This document shows, one piece after another, positions 63,500-64,000 of a stretch of DNA of 64,000 nucleotides. Source of the DNA: Neodiprion pinetum. Lineage: Eukaryota > Arthropoda > Insecta > Hymenoptera > Diprionidae. The translations under genes and the position numbers were made by a program. Under the pieces are notes generated by a model. That model did not search any database, was not told where the DNA came from, and was given only the letters and a program-made list of their open reading frames with translations. Location of the stretch: the NCBI RefSeq assembly GCF_021155775.2, contig NC_060232.1:9369257-9433256 (forward strand). Reading direction: 5' to 3'. How positions within the stretch are numbered: the stretch's first letter is position 1; each line of letters opens with the position of its first letter.

Positions 63500-63950
63500 A
63501 TTTATCCTCGATATTGACGAAAGTTCATTTATAGCATGTGTTACACTTTCCTCTTGTAACCGGCGTCAACTTTTACATTCACTTGTGTACAAATTTGTAC
63601 ATTTGTCATACCATAGATCTGTAAATCGTATTTAGGAACGTATATTGTAGGTAGTTGCTGCTCTGACATGCATTTTCTCTAATATGACCTATAACAAACC
63701 TATGATTAGCATACTTTTCAACTGCAGTAAAGCACGTTCCTCACACTCTCTATTGTTGAAATATATGAATATAAGTTTCCTGGAAACGCATCCTTCTCTT
63801 CGTGTCACAACCTCACGACCTTATTCAATTAGATGCTCGATAATTGAATGATTATGTAAAACTTGGACACACTACTCTTTCACAGTTTTTATGTATCTGA
63901 ATCAATGTTGCATTTTGAGGTTCTACAATAAATGAGAAACTTGTTATACA
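63500..63950 (+). promoter_or_regulatory. 3' UTR of the short Dap160 transcript with poly(A) signal
   Basis: A canonical AATAAA lies at 63927-63932, about 430 bases after the stop. No competing coding exon is visible between. This supports a transcript ending near 63950 that uses the stop at 63497-63499. Confidence 0.6.
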
Positions 63951-64000
63951 GTGAAAAAAAATTTTAGATTTACCAAATCATTGACATCAGTGATATATTT

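Noticed and set aside
1..64000. CRISPR arrays, operons, rRNA genes
   Set aside because: No evenly spaced direct repeats with unique spacers, no polycistronic bacterial-style layout and no rRNA sequence. The window is eukaryotic nuclear DNA.

Overview
The window is nuclear DNA from an arthropod, most probably an insect. The evidence is AT-rich sequence with short GT-AG introns, a tandem family of Orct-type organic cation transporters, a Dap160/intersectin gene, a Ty3/gypsy LTR retrotransposon with a tRNA-Lys primer site, and several MITE-like palindromes. A hymenopteran such as a sawfly is plausible, but the sequence does not prove it.

Layout. (1) 1-6742: a Ty3/gypsy LTR retrotransposon on the minus strand with intact gag and pol frames. 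Its 3' LTR is cut by the window edge. Gag and pol appear to be joined by a -1 frameshift signal at 4355-4401. (2) 6682-35782: four minus-strand SLC22/Orct-type transporter genes (A, B, C, D in order of coordinate) plus one relic exon. A has lost its last exon to the LTR insertion and now ends inside the LTR. B looks intact. C has an in-frame TGA at codon 331. D has a long extra N-terminal region. The exon phases and most exon lengths are the same in all four, so they arose by tandem duplication. The spaces between them hold a 1.4 kb palindrome (13131-14527), a pair of inverted tRNA-like repeats, a smaller palindrome and a short-period satellite. (3) 35783-50108: a gene-poor interval with three or four MITE-like elements (one with piggyBac-like ends) and microsatellites. 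(4) 50109-63499 and beyond: the plus-strand gene for Dap160/intersectin. I reconstructed 26 exons that join in frame to about 1370 residues, with two EH domains, a coiled coil and five SH3 domains. A poly(A) signal lies at 63927.

Function. The Orct-type proteins are plasma-membrane major-facilitator carriers for small organic ions. Intersectin is a cytoplasmic endocytic scaffold and has no known functional link with them; the two are simply neighbours. The strongest observations are the retrotransposon frameshift signal, the LTR-captured C-terminus of transporter A, the nonsense codon in C, the long palindrome, and a ladder of frame-neutral linker exons in intersectin that includes a 27-nt micro-exon encoding a clathrin-box-like motif. 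Exon boundaries were read by eye from splice consensus, phase and comparison between copies. No search or alignment program was run.
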